This document shows positions 1 to 9,450 of a stretch of 64,000 nucleotides of DNA, piece by piece. The notes beneath the pieces are model-generated. The model saw nothing but the letters and a program-made list of their open reading frames with translations, ran no database searches and was not told the DNA's origin. Source of the DNA: Hippophae tibetana (lineage: Eukaryota > Streptophyta > Magnoliopsida > Rosales > Elaeagnaceae); contig CM072811.1 of assembly GCA_037013495.1 (NCBI GenBank), positions 15,072,659 to 15,136,658 on the forward strand, read 5' to 3'. Position numbers and translations under genes: made by a program. Numbering within the stretch: the stretch's first letter is position 1; each line of letters opens with the position of its first letter.

Positions 1-939
1 AGGTAACATTTATATTAACACCATTGGAATTGAACCCGGAAGATATACGGAGAGACGGGAGATGCAAAATACACTATAAAATCCATTAGTCTATAATCTT
101 TTCATTAGGATTTATGCCACCAATCTGTCCTTTACTCACAAGGAAGCTAATTTTAGTAGTAATTAAGGTGCTTTCTAACCGTTGCATTAACCAAACATTC
201 TTTTTAAAGACATTCTATGAAACGATAGCAAGCAACATCTTTAACATAATTATGTTTTTTTGGTCCTCTCAAGCTACTGCTTGTATAAATCATGATATGA
301 GCATTGGTTTTACATGTTCATCTTCCTTTTCAAACTCTTCAAACTCATCGTCCTCTATCCTAACTTCCCTTAGTGAATTCTCTCCCCCTATGCATACGAG
401 GTTGTTCAACACATGTTAGCAGTAATACCAATAATAAATAATTCTTATTTCACTCCCTAATGTGTTTTCACTTAAAATTGATGTATCATTCAAATGATCT
501 CATTTTTACACTCAAAATTTAAATAATCTTTTATGCACTTATATGATCACCACCCTTACCTTTTTTTGCTCGTAATTTCTCCAAATTTCTTACAAACTAA
601 TCAAACAATAATTAGACTTTATGCCACAATCCACACCCAAACTTGACCAATCATATTTGGATCTTAAAAGCAAGAAGATAATGAACACAAATGGCTAGGT
701 TTCCAATCAGATTCAGATCTATGAAGAAAGGAAAGAAAGAAGAAAATCTATTTAGGAAAGTTAAAATAGGAAAGAAATAATCTCAAGCTAGAAATATTTT
801 TTCAAGATCTTTCTTTTCTAACAAAGAAACTAAGGAATATGGAAAGAATATGAGAATAAAGAAATGAATAATTAATCAGAATTGCAAATCTTTTTTTTAA
901 GATCTTTCTTTCTTTACTTGTTGGAAAACTTTTCAATAT
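1..939. other. No recognisable gene; AT-rich left edge
   Basis: I see no supported gene. Short reading frames here lack any family signature. The minus strand at about 280-415 encodes an acidic stretch rich in Glu and Asp, but it is too short to place. Some of this stretch may be decayed gag sequence of the old Athila-like element that becomes recognisable from about 940. Confidence 0.4.
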
Positions 940-1435
940 CTTTTGTTTTTTCAACAAATTGGAGGTATCATCCCATTTGGAGGTATCATCCCAACCTTCG
1001 CTATTTTGGAGACAATGAAGCAGCAACCCCTACTAATCCACCAGGTTTTCCTTTTCCAAAAGGCCAATAACTTTATCAAGTGAGGCCATAAAATCCTTCT
1101 CCACTTTAAGGAAAAACTTTAGGGGATTCGATAAGTTTGGTAGCATCCAACACTACTTAATTCCAACAAGATACGATCAAGTTTCAACAAGATACTATCA
1201 AGTTGCAATAAGATACTATCAATTTTCAACATGATTCAATTAGGTTTTAGTAAAACAAAAAATATGCTATCAAGAACTTTGAAAATGGTTTTAATTAGTT
1301 AGCTACTACTATTGGATGATTGGAAGCACAAAGGTCTAGTAAACGTCCTGTTCAACCCATGGTCAATCTTAGGGAGAATGTTCATGCTATCTTATTAAGT
1401 AGCAAGAAGCTTGAAGAAGCGTACAAGAAACTAAC
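940..1435 (+). pseudogene. Element 3 gag C-terminal remnant (Athila-like Ty3/gypsy)
   Basis: Three features mark this as the C-terminal half of an Athila-type Gag. There is a duplicated WRYHP-type motif (18-bp direct repeat, 958-993) and a PPGFPFP stretch. Four 21-bp units (1161-1244) encode FQQDTIK-like heptads that would form a coiled coil. Then comes the typical tail 'RENVHAILLSSKKLEE' at about 1370-1420. The frame is broken by several stops. The reading resumes after the CACTA transposon at about 34110, which shows that the transposon landed in this gag. The family assignment comes from similarity to the gags of elements 1 and 2 in this window. Confidence 0.7.
1161..1244 (+). repeat. Four 21-bp tandem units coding Gag heptads
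   Basis: Units at 1161-1181, 1182-1202, 1203-1223 and 1224-1244. Each is seven codons read as F/L-Q-Q/H-D-T/S-I-K/N/R. The third unit carries an in-frame TAA. The repeat length is one coiled-coil heptad. Confidence 0.75.
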
Positions 1436-1473
1436 CAAAACTACTACAAAATGTGGCATTTAAGTCGATATGT

Positions 1474-1770
1474 ACAGTAGAACGTAGCGTCGGTTCTACA
1501 TATCAACTGATGCTACACACATGGATAGCGTCGGTTGACATGTAGGTTAGATGCTACATCCTAAGTGTATCGTCGGTTCAACACATCAACTGATGCTATA
1601 TGTAGCATCGATCTACGTGTTGAACCGACACTAACATAGGATGTAGCGTCGGTCCTATATGTCAACTGACGCTATCCACGTGTGTAGCATCTGTTGACAT
1701 ATAGAATCCACACTACTTCCTACTGTAGTGTCGGTTCAACACGTCAACCAACACTATCCACGTGGATTTT
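1474..1770. repeat. CACTA 1 left subterminal repeats (~7 units of ~41 bp)
   Basis: About seven units, each an imperfect palindrome carrying GTCGGTT or its complement AACCGAC (for example around 1487, 1528, 1571, 1633 and 1729). In En/Spm-type elements such subterminal arrays are the binding sites of the TNPA-type protein. Here that role is inferred from position. Confidence 0.8.
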
Positions 1771-2175
1771 TCCTTTTTTCTTCTTTCTTCTCCATCAGAC
1801 ATAACATTTTTAATTTGTAGCATCCAAAACCGAGCTTCACCTCTTCCACTCTTTCTCATTTTTTGGCGACCTACGACCACCATTTCTAATTCCGTTTAGT
1901 GGGTTTTCTTCTTCTCCAAATTATCTTCTAGATCCCCTATTGTTTTGAGCGAAATACTCAAAAAATTTATATCCATTTTCTCACTTACAAAACACCATTT
2001 TTTCTTCATTTCCTTCATTTTGTCACTTCATTTACTCTTGTAAGTATTTCTATTAATCATACGCACTTATTATTCACTTTGGTTTATTTTTTGTATATTA
2101 TGTGTATAAATTTTGTATTATGTATGTTATTATTTTATTATGTAGGTTTTGTATAAGTATTTTGTAAAACAAAAT

Positions 2176-2196
2176 TATATATATATATATATATAT
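2176..2196. repeat. AT dinucleotide microsatellite
   Basis: An uninterrupted AT run in the untranslated leader of the CACTA transposase. No function is implied. Confidence 0.8.
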
Positions 2197-2604
2197 TTAT
2201 GACTATGATTTAAGATTTTTGTTTATTTTTTTTATTTATGTTAATATGACATGGGAAAGACATGATTCAATAATATGATGCACATTAAAATATTTGTGAT
2301 TTGAAGTAGTGTAGTTATTTAAAAAAATCTTAAGCATCACTAAATTGTTATATAAATTATGTTTTATATATCTTAAATTTTAAATCAACTCAAATGATGT
2401 GGCATATTATTATTAGTAATTACAATCAATCTCATACAATTATATTTATGTGTATATATTTATTATGTTTGGTTTTCATGTATTTATTTTTATATCATAT
2501 TTTGGTATATATTCTAATAATTAGGGAAGGGAATTCATATATAATAATACCTAAAATATATTGATTGGATACATATTTAATATGTTTAATGTCATTAATA
2601 GAAA

Positions 2605-3568
2605 ATGGACAAATCTTGGATGTTATAGTGTAGAATTGAGGAGGACTACATTTCTGGAGTTGAAAGTTTCTTCGAATTTTCTTGTATAAATATGAGTGAT
2701 TTCATGATGTTGAGGAGGTTAAGTATCACCTTATCCGTAGTGGTGTTCTTTTGAGTTATAAAAGTTGGTATTATCATGGAGAAAATTTTGATAATACATA
2801 TAGGAAAGAGATAAATAAGAATGTGATGGGATTATGTACATCTTATCATAATGTACAGATAGAAAATATGTTTCATGGTGTTGAAGATGAACTACATAAG
2901 GATGATTCCAAAACCTTTAAAAAACTTCTAGAAGATTCCAAAAAATTGTTGTATCCAGAATGCAAGAAATACATTAAAATTTTGGGATTGGTTCATTTGT
3001 ACAATGTGAAGGCAAAACATAGTTTTTCTGACAAGGGATTCACAGAATTACTAAATCTACTAATAGATATGTTTCCTAAGGGTATTGAATTGACATTTTC
3101 AATGTATGAAGTGAAGAAATCTCGTAGTCGAACTGGCATGGAATATCATAAGATTCATGCTTGTCCAAATGATTACATCTTTATAGGAAAGAATATGAGA
3201 CATTAGATGATTTTCCGATGTGTAAAGAATCGAGATGGAAGCATGCTACAAATGAGACAACACCTAAGAAAGGCTTACCCACAAATGTTCTTTGGTATTT
3301 TACTCCGGGTCCTCACTTTCAAAGATTGTTCAAAAGTAAAGACACATCAAAGATGTTGACTTGGCATTCAGATAATCGTTCTGATGATGGGGTGCTACGT
3401 TATTCATATGATTCTACAAGTTGGAAAGTAGTAGATAATTTATCCCCTCAATTTGCATCTAATCCACGCAATCTTCATTTTTCCATTGCTATTGATGGAA
3501 TTAATCCACACAGTTACCTTAGTAGTAGATATAGATATTGTCGAGTAATTATGGTAACAAACAACCTT
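2605..3568 (+). pseudogene. CACTA 1 transposase (TNP2-like), N-terminal part
   Basis: Translation from the ATG at 2605 begins MDKSWM, the signature start of the transposase-associated N-terminal domain of plant En/Spm transposases. A paralogous start at 63123 continues through the CPC.KC motif of that domain; here it is already deleted or out of frame. From 2751 to 3206 the frame gives the 'LLYPECKKY...MFPKGIEL...KIHACPND' stretch, and 3218-3571 gives 'GVLRYSYDSTSWKVVD...SNPRNLHFSIAIDGINP', both typical of TNP2. The open frame is cut at 3568 by retrotransposon element 1 and resumes at 17116. Internal stops show decay. Confidence 0.85.
3564..3568. repeat. Element 1 target-site duplication, left copy (ACCTT)
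   Basis: ACCTT directly precedes the 5' LTR and is repeated at 17116-17120 after the 3' LTR. The transposase reading frame continues across the joined site. Confidence 0.9.
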
Positions 3569-5555
3569 TGATGAGTGCTCAAAAATCACTAAAATAACCA
3601 TGATTTTATGTACCTTAATTGATTAAAAATACATATATTTATATGTTTTATCATATATTTATATAAATTTGTCTTTTTCGGAATCACGGGTATTTTTATT
3701 GTTTTTCAGGTATTTTGGCTTAAAAACGCAATGTAAAGACTCAAAGAGGAATATTTGAAGCAATACATCACAAATATATCAATAAATAAGTGAGAAAAGG
3801 TCAACAAACATGGAAAAATCGGACAAAATGGGTCGAAAAGGTCAAAAAGACGGAAATCGCGTGCCGCAGCCCAGCCGTGCGCGCAGCCCAGCGCCCAGCC
3901 GCGCGCGCCCAGCCGCGCACGCCCGCGCGCGCTGGCACTGTTCACGCGCGCCGAGCTGCGCGCAGCGCCCCAGCAGCCCCCGTCCGCGCGCCCAACGCGT
4001 TTTCGCCCCATTTTTCACGTGCAGCCGCCCTGTGACGTCATGCTGATGTCATTGATGACATCAGCAATTCCAATACGCGTTTTTACATTTTTTAATATTT
4101 TTTTTAACATTTTTTTACTCATTTTTTCTCTCCATCCTCACCTATAAATACCCCCCTTCCCTTCACTTCAAAACACACCTTCAAAACTCACTTCTCTCTT
4201 CTTTCTTTCTCTCATTTCTTAGTTTTTAGTTTCTCTTAGTTTCTTTCTAAGTTTCTAAGCTTTTCTTAGTTTTTCTCTTAGTTTTTAGTTCAATTCTCTT
4301 AGGTTTAGAGTTCTTCTCTTTTTGAGAGGAACTTGTAATGTTTTTGTAATAATTTAGATTTTTGATTCAATATATGGAAGTGCAAATTCCGCTCGGAGGT
4401 TTTCTAGCAACGGGAATAGCGTCGAAGTTCTGTAAGGATTTTATTTTCTTTACAGTTATTTTTATGCTTTATTCTTACATGTTATATTCAACTTGTCTGT
4501 GGTTAAATTTAACTATGCTAGCTGTTTAGTAAAAATGATGTAATAACGACGTTGTTATGCTTGCGAAATATTAAATAGGTAAAAATCTTTAAAATGAATT
4601 GATTTTGTTTTTATTCAAGATTTTATATTAAGAATGTTAGAGAGAAATATATTATTTTTCATTACAAACTTAAACCCGAAAATTAGATTTTAAGGTTTAG
4701 TTATCCGGTCTAATTTAGAGTAGTGCTCTTTTATTTGTTGGTACAATCGCCCGGTAGTTAGAGTGAAACTCTATTTCAAAAGTTTTTATAAGAATTATTA
4801 TGTGAAAATGTATTGACAACATGTTTTCAATAGTGGTTTTAAAACTTGAAAGTTAGTACTCGGATAATTAAATTCTTAAGTTTAATTTGGACACCTTGAA
4901 TAATGTTTAAATTGTCTAACCCCACCAAAGGTGGCATTTAAATGGTTCATTTTCAATCTCTTAGAAAAAGGAATTAATTTAATTAAGCATATTAGTTATC
5001 AACCCCACCCATAGGTGTTAATTGATTTGTTTAGTTAACAAAGAATATCTAACCCCACCAAAAGTGGTATTTATATAAAAAAGAGAGAATCAATAAAATA
5101 TCAATTTATATCTTTAATAACCTAGTTAATATGAGCAAGCATAATTAATTTAGTTATTATATCCGTAAATACTCCGCTAATATAAATGATAAAAATTTGC
5201 ATGAATATTTATTGAATCCGTATATATGTTTATTTTTAGATAATTATTTATTGAATTTGTATCTATGTTTATTTTTATGTTATTAGATTATATTTAATTA
5301 ATCTGTATATATGTTTATTTTATGTTATTAGATTAGGAACACAAAAACCAAACTATCGTGACAGGATGTTTAGGATTTAATTTCGTTTTTAAAAGTTTGA
5401 ATAATAAATTAAAAACCACATACATTCCTTCCTTAGATCGACCTTGGGAGTATACTTATCATTTTCTTCGAAATGATTCGTGCACTTGCGAGAGTTTTAT
5501 AAATATTAAAACCAAAGTATTTGCGAAGATCGGCGATGCCGGTTTTCGTTCATCA
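3569..5555 (+). repeat. Element 1 5' LTR
   Basis: 1987 bp, TG...CA. It contains a GC-rich block (about 3850-4035) unlike its AT-rich surroundings, TGACG-type motifs, a TATA box at 4143, and three CCACC...GGTGG-type hairpins in the transcribed part. It ends 6 bp before the PBS. Reading frames in the GC block are base-composition artefacts. Confidence 0.92.
4033..4150 (+). promoter_or_regulatory. Element 1 LTR promoter: TGACG motifs plus TATA box
   Basis: TGACGTCA at 4033-4040, a degenerate TGATGTCA at 4044-4051 and TGATGACATCA at 4053-4063 lie 80-110 bp upstream of TATAAATA (4143-4150). The 3' LTR keeps two perfect copies (15593-15600, 15604-15611) ahead of its TATA at 15703. Paired TGACG boxes are the as-1 type site bound by plant TGA/bZIP factors. 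Activity is inferred. Confidence 0.65.
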
Positions 5556-5561
5556 AGTTTT

Positions 5562-5579
5562 TGGCGCCGTTGCCGGGGA
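5562..5579 (+). other. Element 1 primer-binding site (tRNA-Asp)
   Basis: TGGCGCCGTTGCCGGGGA starts 6 bp after the 5' LTR. It is complementary to the 3' end of plant tRNA-Asp including the CCA. Confidence 0.9.
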
Positions 5580-5769
5580 AGGAATAGCGTTTTTAAATTA
5601 TTTATCAAAATTTTAAAAACATTTTTGTGCTGTAAATAATTGTGATATTTTAATAATAATCAAATTTCAAAATTCATAATAAATAAAAAAAATAAAAAAA
5701 TAAAAAATAAAAAAAATAATAATTTTTTTTAATTGTAAAATAATTTAGAAATTTGAAATTTGAAGTAAA

Positions 5770-5990
5770 AAATTTTACCGTTCATGAATAGTAAAAAAAA
5801 ATTTAAAAATTCAAAATTCAAAAATTTTTAAGTTAATAAGAAATAATATAGCGTGAATAGTAAAATAAAATTACCGTTCATAAAAAAAAATTCAAAAACT
5901 TAAATTTCAAAAAATTTTAAGTTAATAAGACATTATATAGCATGAATAGTAAATTAAAATTACCGTTCTTGAATAAAATAAAAAAAAACA
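5770..5990 (+). repeat. Degenerate tandem repeats in element 1 leader
   Basis: About three units of 80-90 bp, each with a GTGAATAGTAAA-like and a TTACCGTTC block (the latter at about 5777, 5872 and 5958), within very AT-rich sequence. Confidence 0.6.
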
Positions 5991-6053
5991 TTACTTGAAT
6001 TTATACCTAATTAACTAAATAACATGAAAAGTAAAAATCTAAGGGAGTTCTGT

Positions 6054-6163
6054 CTAGGAGACTAGTTCTTGAAAGCCTTTGTGCCACTAGTCTTTCCTGG
6101 GAACGTTGCTCTGGCTAGGAGAATGGTATTTAAGGAGCCGTTTGCACCACCATTCTTTCCTGG
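6054..6163 (+). promoter_or_regulatory. Tandem covarying hairpins in element 1 5' leader
   Basis: Two adjacent stem-loops of the same design lie 170-280 bp before gag1. Hairpin A (6054-6100): CTAGGA + GACTAGT, 19-nt loop, ACTAGTC + TT bulge + TCCTGG. Hairpin B (6115-6163): CTAGGA + GAATGGT, 21-nt loop, ACCATTC + TT bulge + TCCTGG. The inner 7-bp stems differ in sequence yet both pair perfectly. Position suggests a packaging or dimerisation signal (inference). Confidence 0.7.
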
Positions 6164-6331
6164 GAGCACTCTTGGTTAATACTAATTATGTTACAAAAAA
6201 AAATAAAATAAAATTTCTTTTTTTTAGGGTTTAACTAGTTTTTTTAGTGCTTTGTATTAAATAACATGTAAATTTTCTCTAAATTTTTTATTTTGTTGAC
6301 AGGAGTTTTAAATTTACGTTTACAATAGTCT

Positions 6332-7669
6332 ATGCGTGGTAGGAGATCCTTAGGAAACCCTCTTACACCATATGTAAATAATTTTCATAAATTTAAACAA
6401 GTGTCAACAAAACTGGATTCTACCCATCAACCTGTTTTTGAGCCAAACATAGAACCAAGTCTTAATCCTTTACTAGAACCAAAAGAAATGGAGGAAAACC
6501 AACATATTAGGGAAACCACGATGAAGGAGTTTGCAAGACCGGTAATAGGCACGGCAACTGCCGCTATCCAGTTGGGAGAGGCTGCTCGGAATTATGACCT
6601 TAAAAATATTCATTTTTCTATGCTTCCTTCCTTTTATGGGTTACCTAATGAAGATTCTCTTTCCTTTATGAGAGATTTCTATGCTACGGTCCAAACATTC
6701 CCCCTCGGTATTCTAAACGAGGATCAACTTAGGATGAGATGTTTTCCCTACACTCTAAAGGATAAGGCCAAAGCTTGGTTGATGTCACTTCCCCCAGGTT
6801 CTCTAATGACATGGGGTAACATTTACAATAAATTCATGGGAAAATTCTATTCCCATCAAAAAACATCAGAGTTGAGAGGAAAGATTGCTACTTTCTCTCA
6901 TATGGAAGGAGAACCATTCCATGAAGCTTGGGATAGGTTCAAAATGTTTCTCACTTAATGTCCCCATCATAGCTTTCCCCTGCAGTTGCAGAACCAATTC
7001 TTTTACGATGGACTTACACAACAATGTCAGTTCATTGTCGACAACGCTGCAGGAGGAGCAATAGGAGAAAAGACTGCCTCAGAGACGTATAACCTCTTTG
7101 AGATGTTGGGTGCTAATTCCCAACAGAAAAGCTCCCGAGTGAGAAAAGCTGGAGTTCATGAAATCGACTCCAGTAATGAAGTTCAACAACAACTTGTTCA
7201 ACTGACTAAGCAAGTTGCCCTTCTCGCTACACAAACCAACACTAATAATGATCAATATGGTTTGTATAGCAACATGGGACATGGTACTGAAGCCTGTCCA
7301 TATCAAGGAGAAACAACTGGACCTGAACAGGTCAATGTGTTGGGAGCATATCAACAGAGACCCAGGTTTGATCCCAATTCAAATACCTATAATCCTGGGT
7401 GGAGAAGTCATCCAAATTTCTCTTGGAGGCAAAACAACCCTCCTTTCACTCAAAGCTCAAACCAGGCAGGCCAGCAATTCCACCCACCTATTCCAAGAAG
7501 CATTCCCAATAAACCAACTCTGGAGGACAACTTGAATTCTTTTATTCAAGTTTGTAGGGATAACCAATCTAAAACCAATCAACGGTTGGACTCTGTGGAA
7601 GCTTCTATCAAAAAGGTGGAAGTTCAAGTTGAACAGTTAGTTGAACATTTGCAAAAAGGCAAAGACTAA
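6332..7669 (+). pseudogene. Element 1 gag1 (first of two Gag regions; one nonsense codon)
   Basis: Starts MRGRRSLGNPLTPYV. The capsid-like part (about residues 60-208) carries the Athila Gag signature '[18 protein letters not shown]...FYSHQK...FHEAWDRFK'. An in-frame TAA at 6956-6958 interrupts it, and the same frame continues open to 7669. The zinc knuckle is degenerate: in the CX2CX4HX4C position (about 7252-7297) the first two cysteines are tyrosines, while His and the last Cys remain. The C-terminal end has coiled-coil-like sequence and then a normal stop, with no protease fused. It resembles gag2 at roughly 60% identity (by eye), so the two are ancient paralogues rather than a recent duplication. 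Confidence 0.85.
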
Positions 7670-7735
7670 TTTGAAACTTAAACGAATTCAATGAAGAGGA
7701 GACATTGAGTTTTTCATTCTGCAATCTCCAAGCAA

Positions 7736-7784
7736 CGTCTTACTAGAAGACGATAAATTTAGTCCTGTATGGGAGGTCACCCAT
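7736..7784 (+). other. Two-hairpin module after gag1
   Basis: CGTCTT/AAGACG stem (7736-7752, loop ACTAG) followed by ATGGG-AGGTCA-CCCAT (7769-7784), 67 bp after the gag1 stop. The same module follows pol at 13197-13245 and follows the coding part of four other elements in the window. Confidence 0.7.
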
Positions 7785-8013
7785 TATTGTATTTTCCTTT
7801 GTTTTAGTTTGCGTGTAATAAAAATTGAGATGAAATAAAATTCGTTTGTTTCAAAAATTCTGTCCATTCGCTTAAATTTAAAAAAAAAAATTAGGTTCCT
7901 TGCACTTTTTGCTTTTACGTTTTATCAAGTTATAAATATTTCTTAGAGATATCTACTAAAAGCAAAATGTTGATACACAATAGGAGGAGGATCATTTTCA
8001 ACTACAAACAACC

Positions 8014-9450
8014 ATGGGAGATGCTGAAGATAGGCGGAAAAAGATGAAAGAATATACAATGCCAATCATTGGCAATGTAACTTCTGGTATCCAATTACAA
8101 GAGGCTGCAAGGAATTATGAATTGAAAAAGATTCATTATTCTTTGTTGCCTTCCTTTTACTGTATCCCTAATGAAGACCCTTTGCATTTCATTCGAGAAT
8201 TGTATGCTATTGTCCAAACCTTTCCACTACATGCAATTAATGAAGATCAACTTAGGATGAGGTGTTTTCCTTACACTCTCAAAGATAAAGCTTGGTCATG
8301 GTTCATTACTCTACAGTCAGGTTCTCTTAAAACTTGGGAGGCAGTCTATGAAATTTTTATGGGTAGGTTCTATTCCCATCAAAAGACTGTTGATCTAAGA
8401 ACAAAGATAGCAACATTTTCTCAAATGAATGAAGAGCCCTTTCATGAAGCTTGGGAACGATTCAAACTCCTTTTCATTCAATGTCAAAATCATAGCTTTC
8501 CCTTACAGCTACAAAACCAATTCTTTTATGATGGATTGACACTACAGAGTCAATACATGGTTGATAATGCTGCTGGAGGTGCTGTAGGAGAAAAGACCGC
8601 AGAGGAAACCTATAATCTTTATGAGCTGTTGGGTTCTAATTCCCAACAAAGAGGTGGTAGAAGGAAAGCAAAGGTCAATGAAGTCGGCTCTGATAATGAG
8701 ATAACCTTGCAACTTGCTGAATTGACTAAACAAGTGAAATTCCTCACTTCCCACCAAATTTCAAATCAAGAGGTATGTGAAGTGTGTTGTTCAATTGGGC
8801 ATGGTACTCATAATTGTTCAAATACTTGTGATTCTAGTGTCGATGCCATAGAGGAAGTCCAATCTTATCAAAGGTATCATCCAAACACCTATAATCACCC
8901 AGCCTACACCCAATATCCAACACTAAGGTCGGATAACAACCACTCTTACCCACCAAGCCAATCTTTTAAACCAACCTTAGAAGATAGCTTGAATGCTTTT
9001 ATTCAAGTTAGTCGTGACAACCAATTGATGACTAATCAAAGGTTGAACACCATGGAGGCTTCGGTTAAAAGAATTGAATCTAAAGTTGGGCAACTGGCTG
9101 AACAAATGCAAAAGAAAGAACCAGGAAAGTTGCCCAGTCAACCAGAACAAGCAAAGGATGTTAGAACCCTTCGAAGTGGTAAGGTAGTCAATACCAGTTT
9201 ACCTGAAATCTCTAACAATCTACCTTGTACTTCAGGTAACAAAGAAGGCGATACTCTAATCTCGCAAAAAGGAGAAACAAGTGTTAAACTTAACAAGCCT
9301 TCTGAAAAACTCATTGGGGGGTCATCTGACACCCCCAAAATTCAAAAGACAACAGAACCACACCAGATACAAGTACCTTTTCCCCATCGGTTGAAAGAAT
9401 CCAAACAAGATAAGAATTCAATGATCTTTTTAATATGCTCTCTAAAGTAA
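8014..9450 (+). CDS. Element 1 gag2 (Gag polyprotein, upstream of pol)
   Basis: 478 codons from ATG 8014 (context ACCATGG). Residues 1-165 match the same capsid region as gag1 ('[12 protein letters not shown]', 'FYSHQK', '[10 protein letters not shown]'). An intact CX2CX4HX4C zinc knuckle ([14 protein letters not shown]) lies at about residues 255-268. A coiled-coil-like stretch follows ('[20 protein letters not shown]'), then the '[10 protein letters not shown]' motif that precedes protease in Athila polyproteins. The frame ends at 9450, overlapping pol, which is in the -1 frame. In element 2 the same gag-protease junction is one continuous frame, so the break here is either a single-base indel or a frameshift site. 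As Gag it would form the virus-like particle in the cytoplasm. Confidence 0.85.
   Translation: MGDAEDRRKKMKEYTMPIIGNVTSGIQLQEAARNYELKKIHYSLLPSFYCIPNEDPLHFIRELYAIVQTFPLHAINEDQLRMRCFPYTLKDKAWSWFITLQSGSLKTWEAVYEIFMGRFYSHQKTVDLRTKIATFSQMNEEPFHEAWERFKLLFIQCQNHSFPLQLQNQFFYDGLTLQSQYMVDNAAGGAVGEKTAEETYNLYELLGSNSQQRGGRRKAKVNEVGSDNEITLQLAELTKQVKFLTSHQISNQEVCEVCCSIGHGTHNCSNTCDSSVDAIEEVQSYQRYHPNTYNHPAYTQYPTLRSDNNHSYPPSQSFKPTLEDSLNAFIQVSRDNQLMTNQRLNTMEASVKRIESKVGQLAEQMQKKEPGKLPSQPEQAKDVRTLRSGKVVNTSLPEISNNLPCTSGNKEGDTLISQKGETSVKLNKPSEKLIGGSSDTPKIQKTTEPHQIQVPFPHRLKESKQDKNSMIFLICSLK

Noticed and set aside
114-419. 101-codon plus-strand frame
   Set aside because: Ser/Phe-rich low-complexity translation; the opposite strand looks at least as coding-like (acidic stretch). 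No family match recognised.
3706-4046. Reading frames of 78-101 codons on both strands in the GC-rich LTR block
   Set aside because: They are rich in Arg, Ala and Pro, overlap on several frames, and recur in each LTR copy (15237-15707, 39869-40324). They reflect base composition with few stops, not genes.
5358-5639. 93-codon frame across the LTR end and PBS
   Set aside because: Lies in the LTR U5 region and crosses the PBS; the copy in the solo LTR (38497-38751) is the same sequence. Not a gene.
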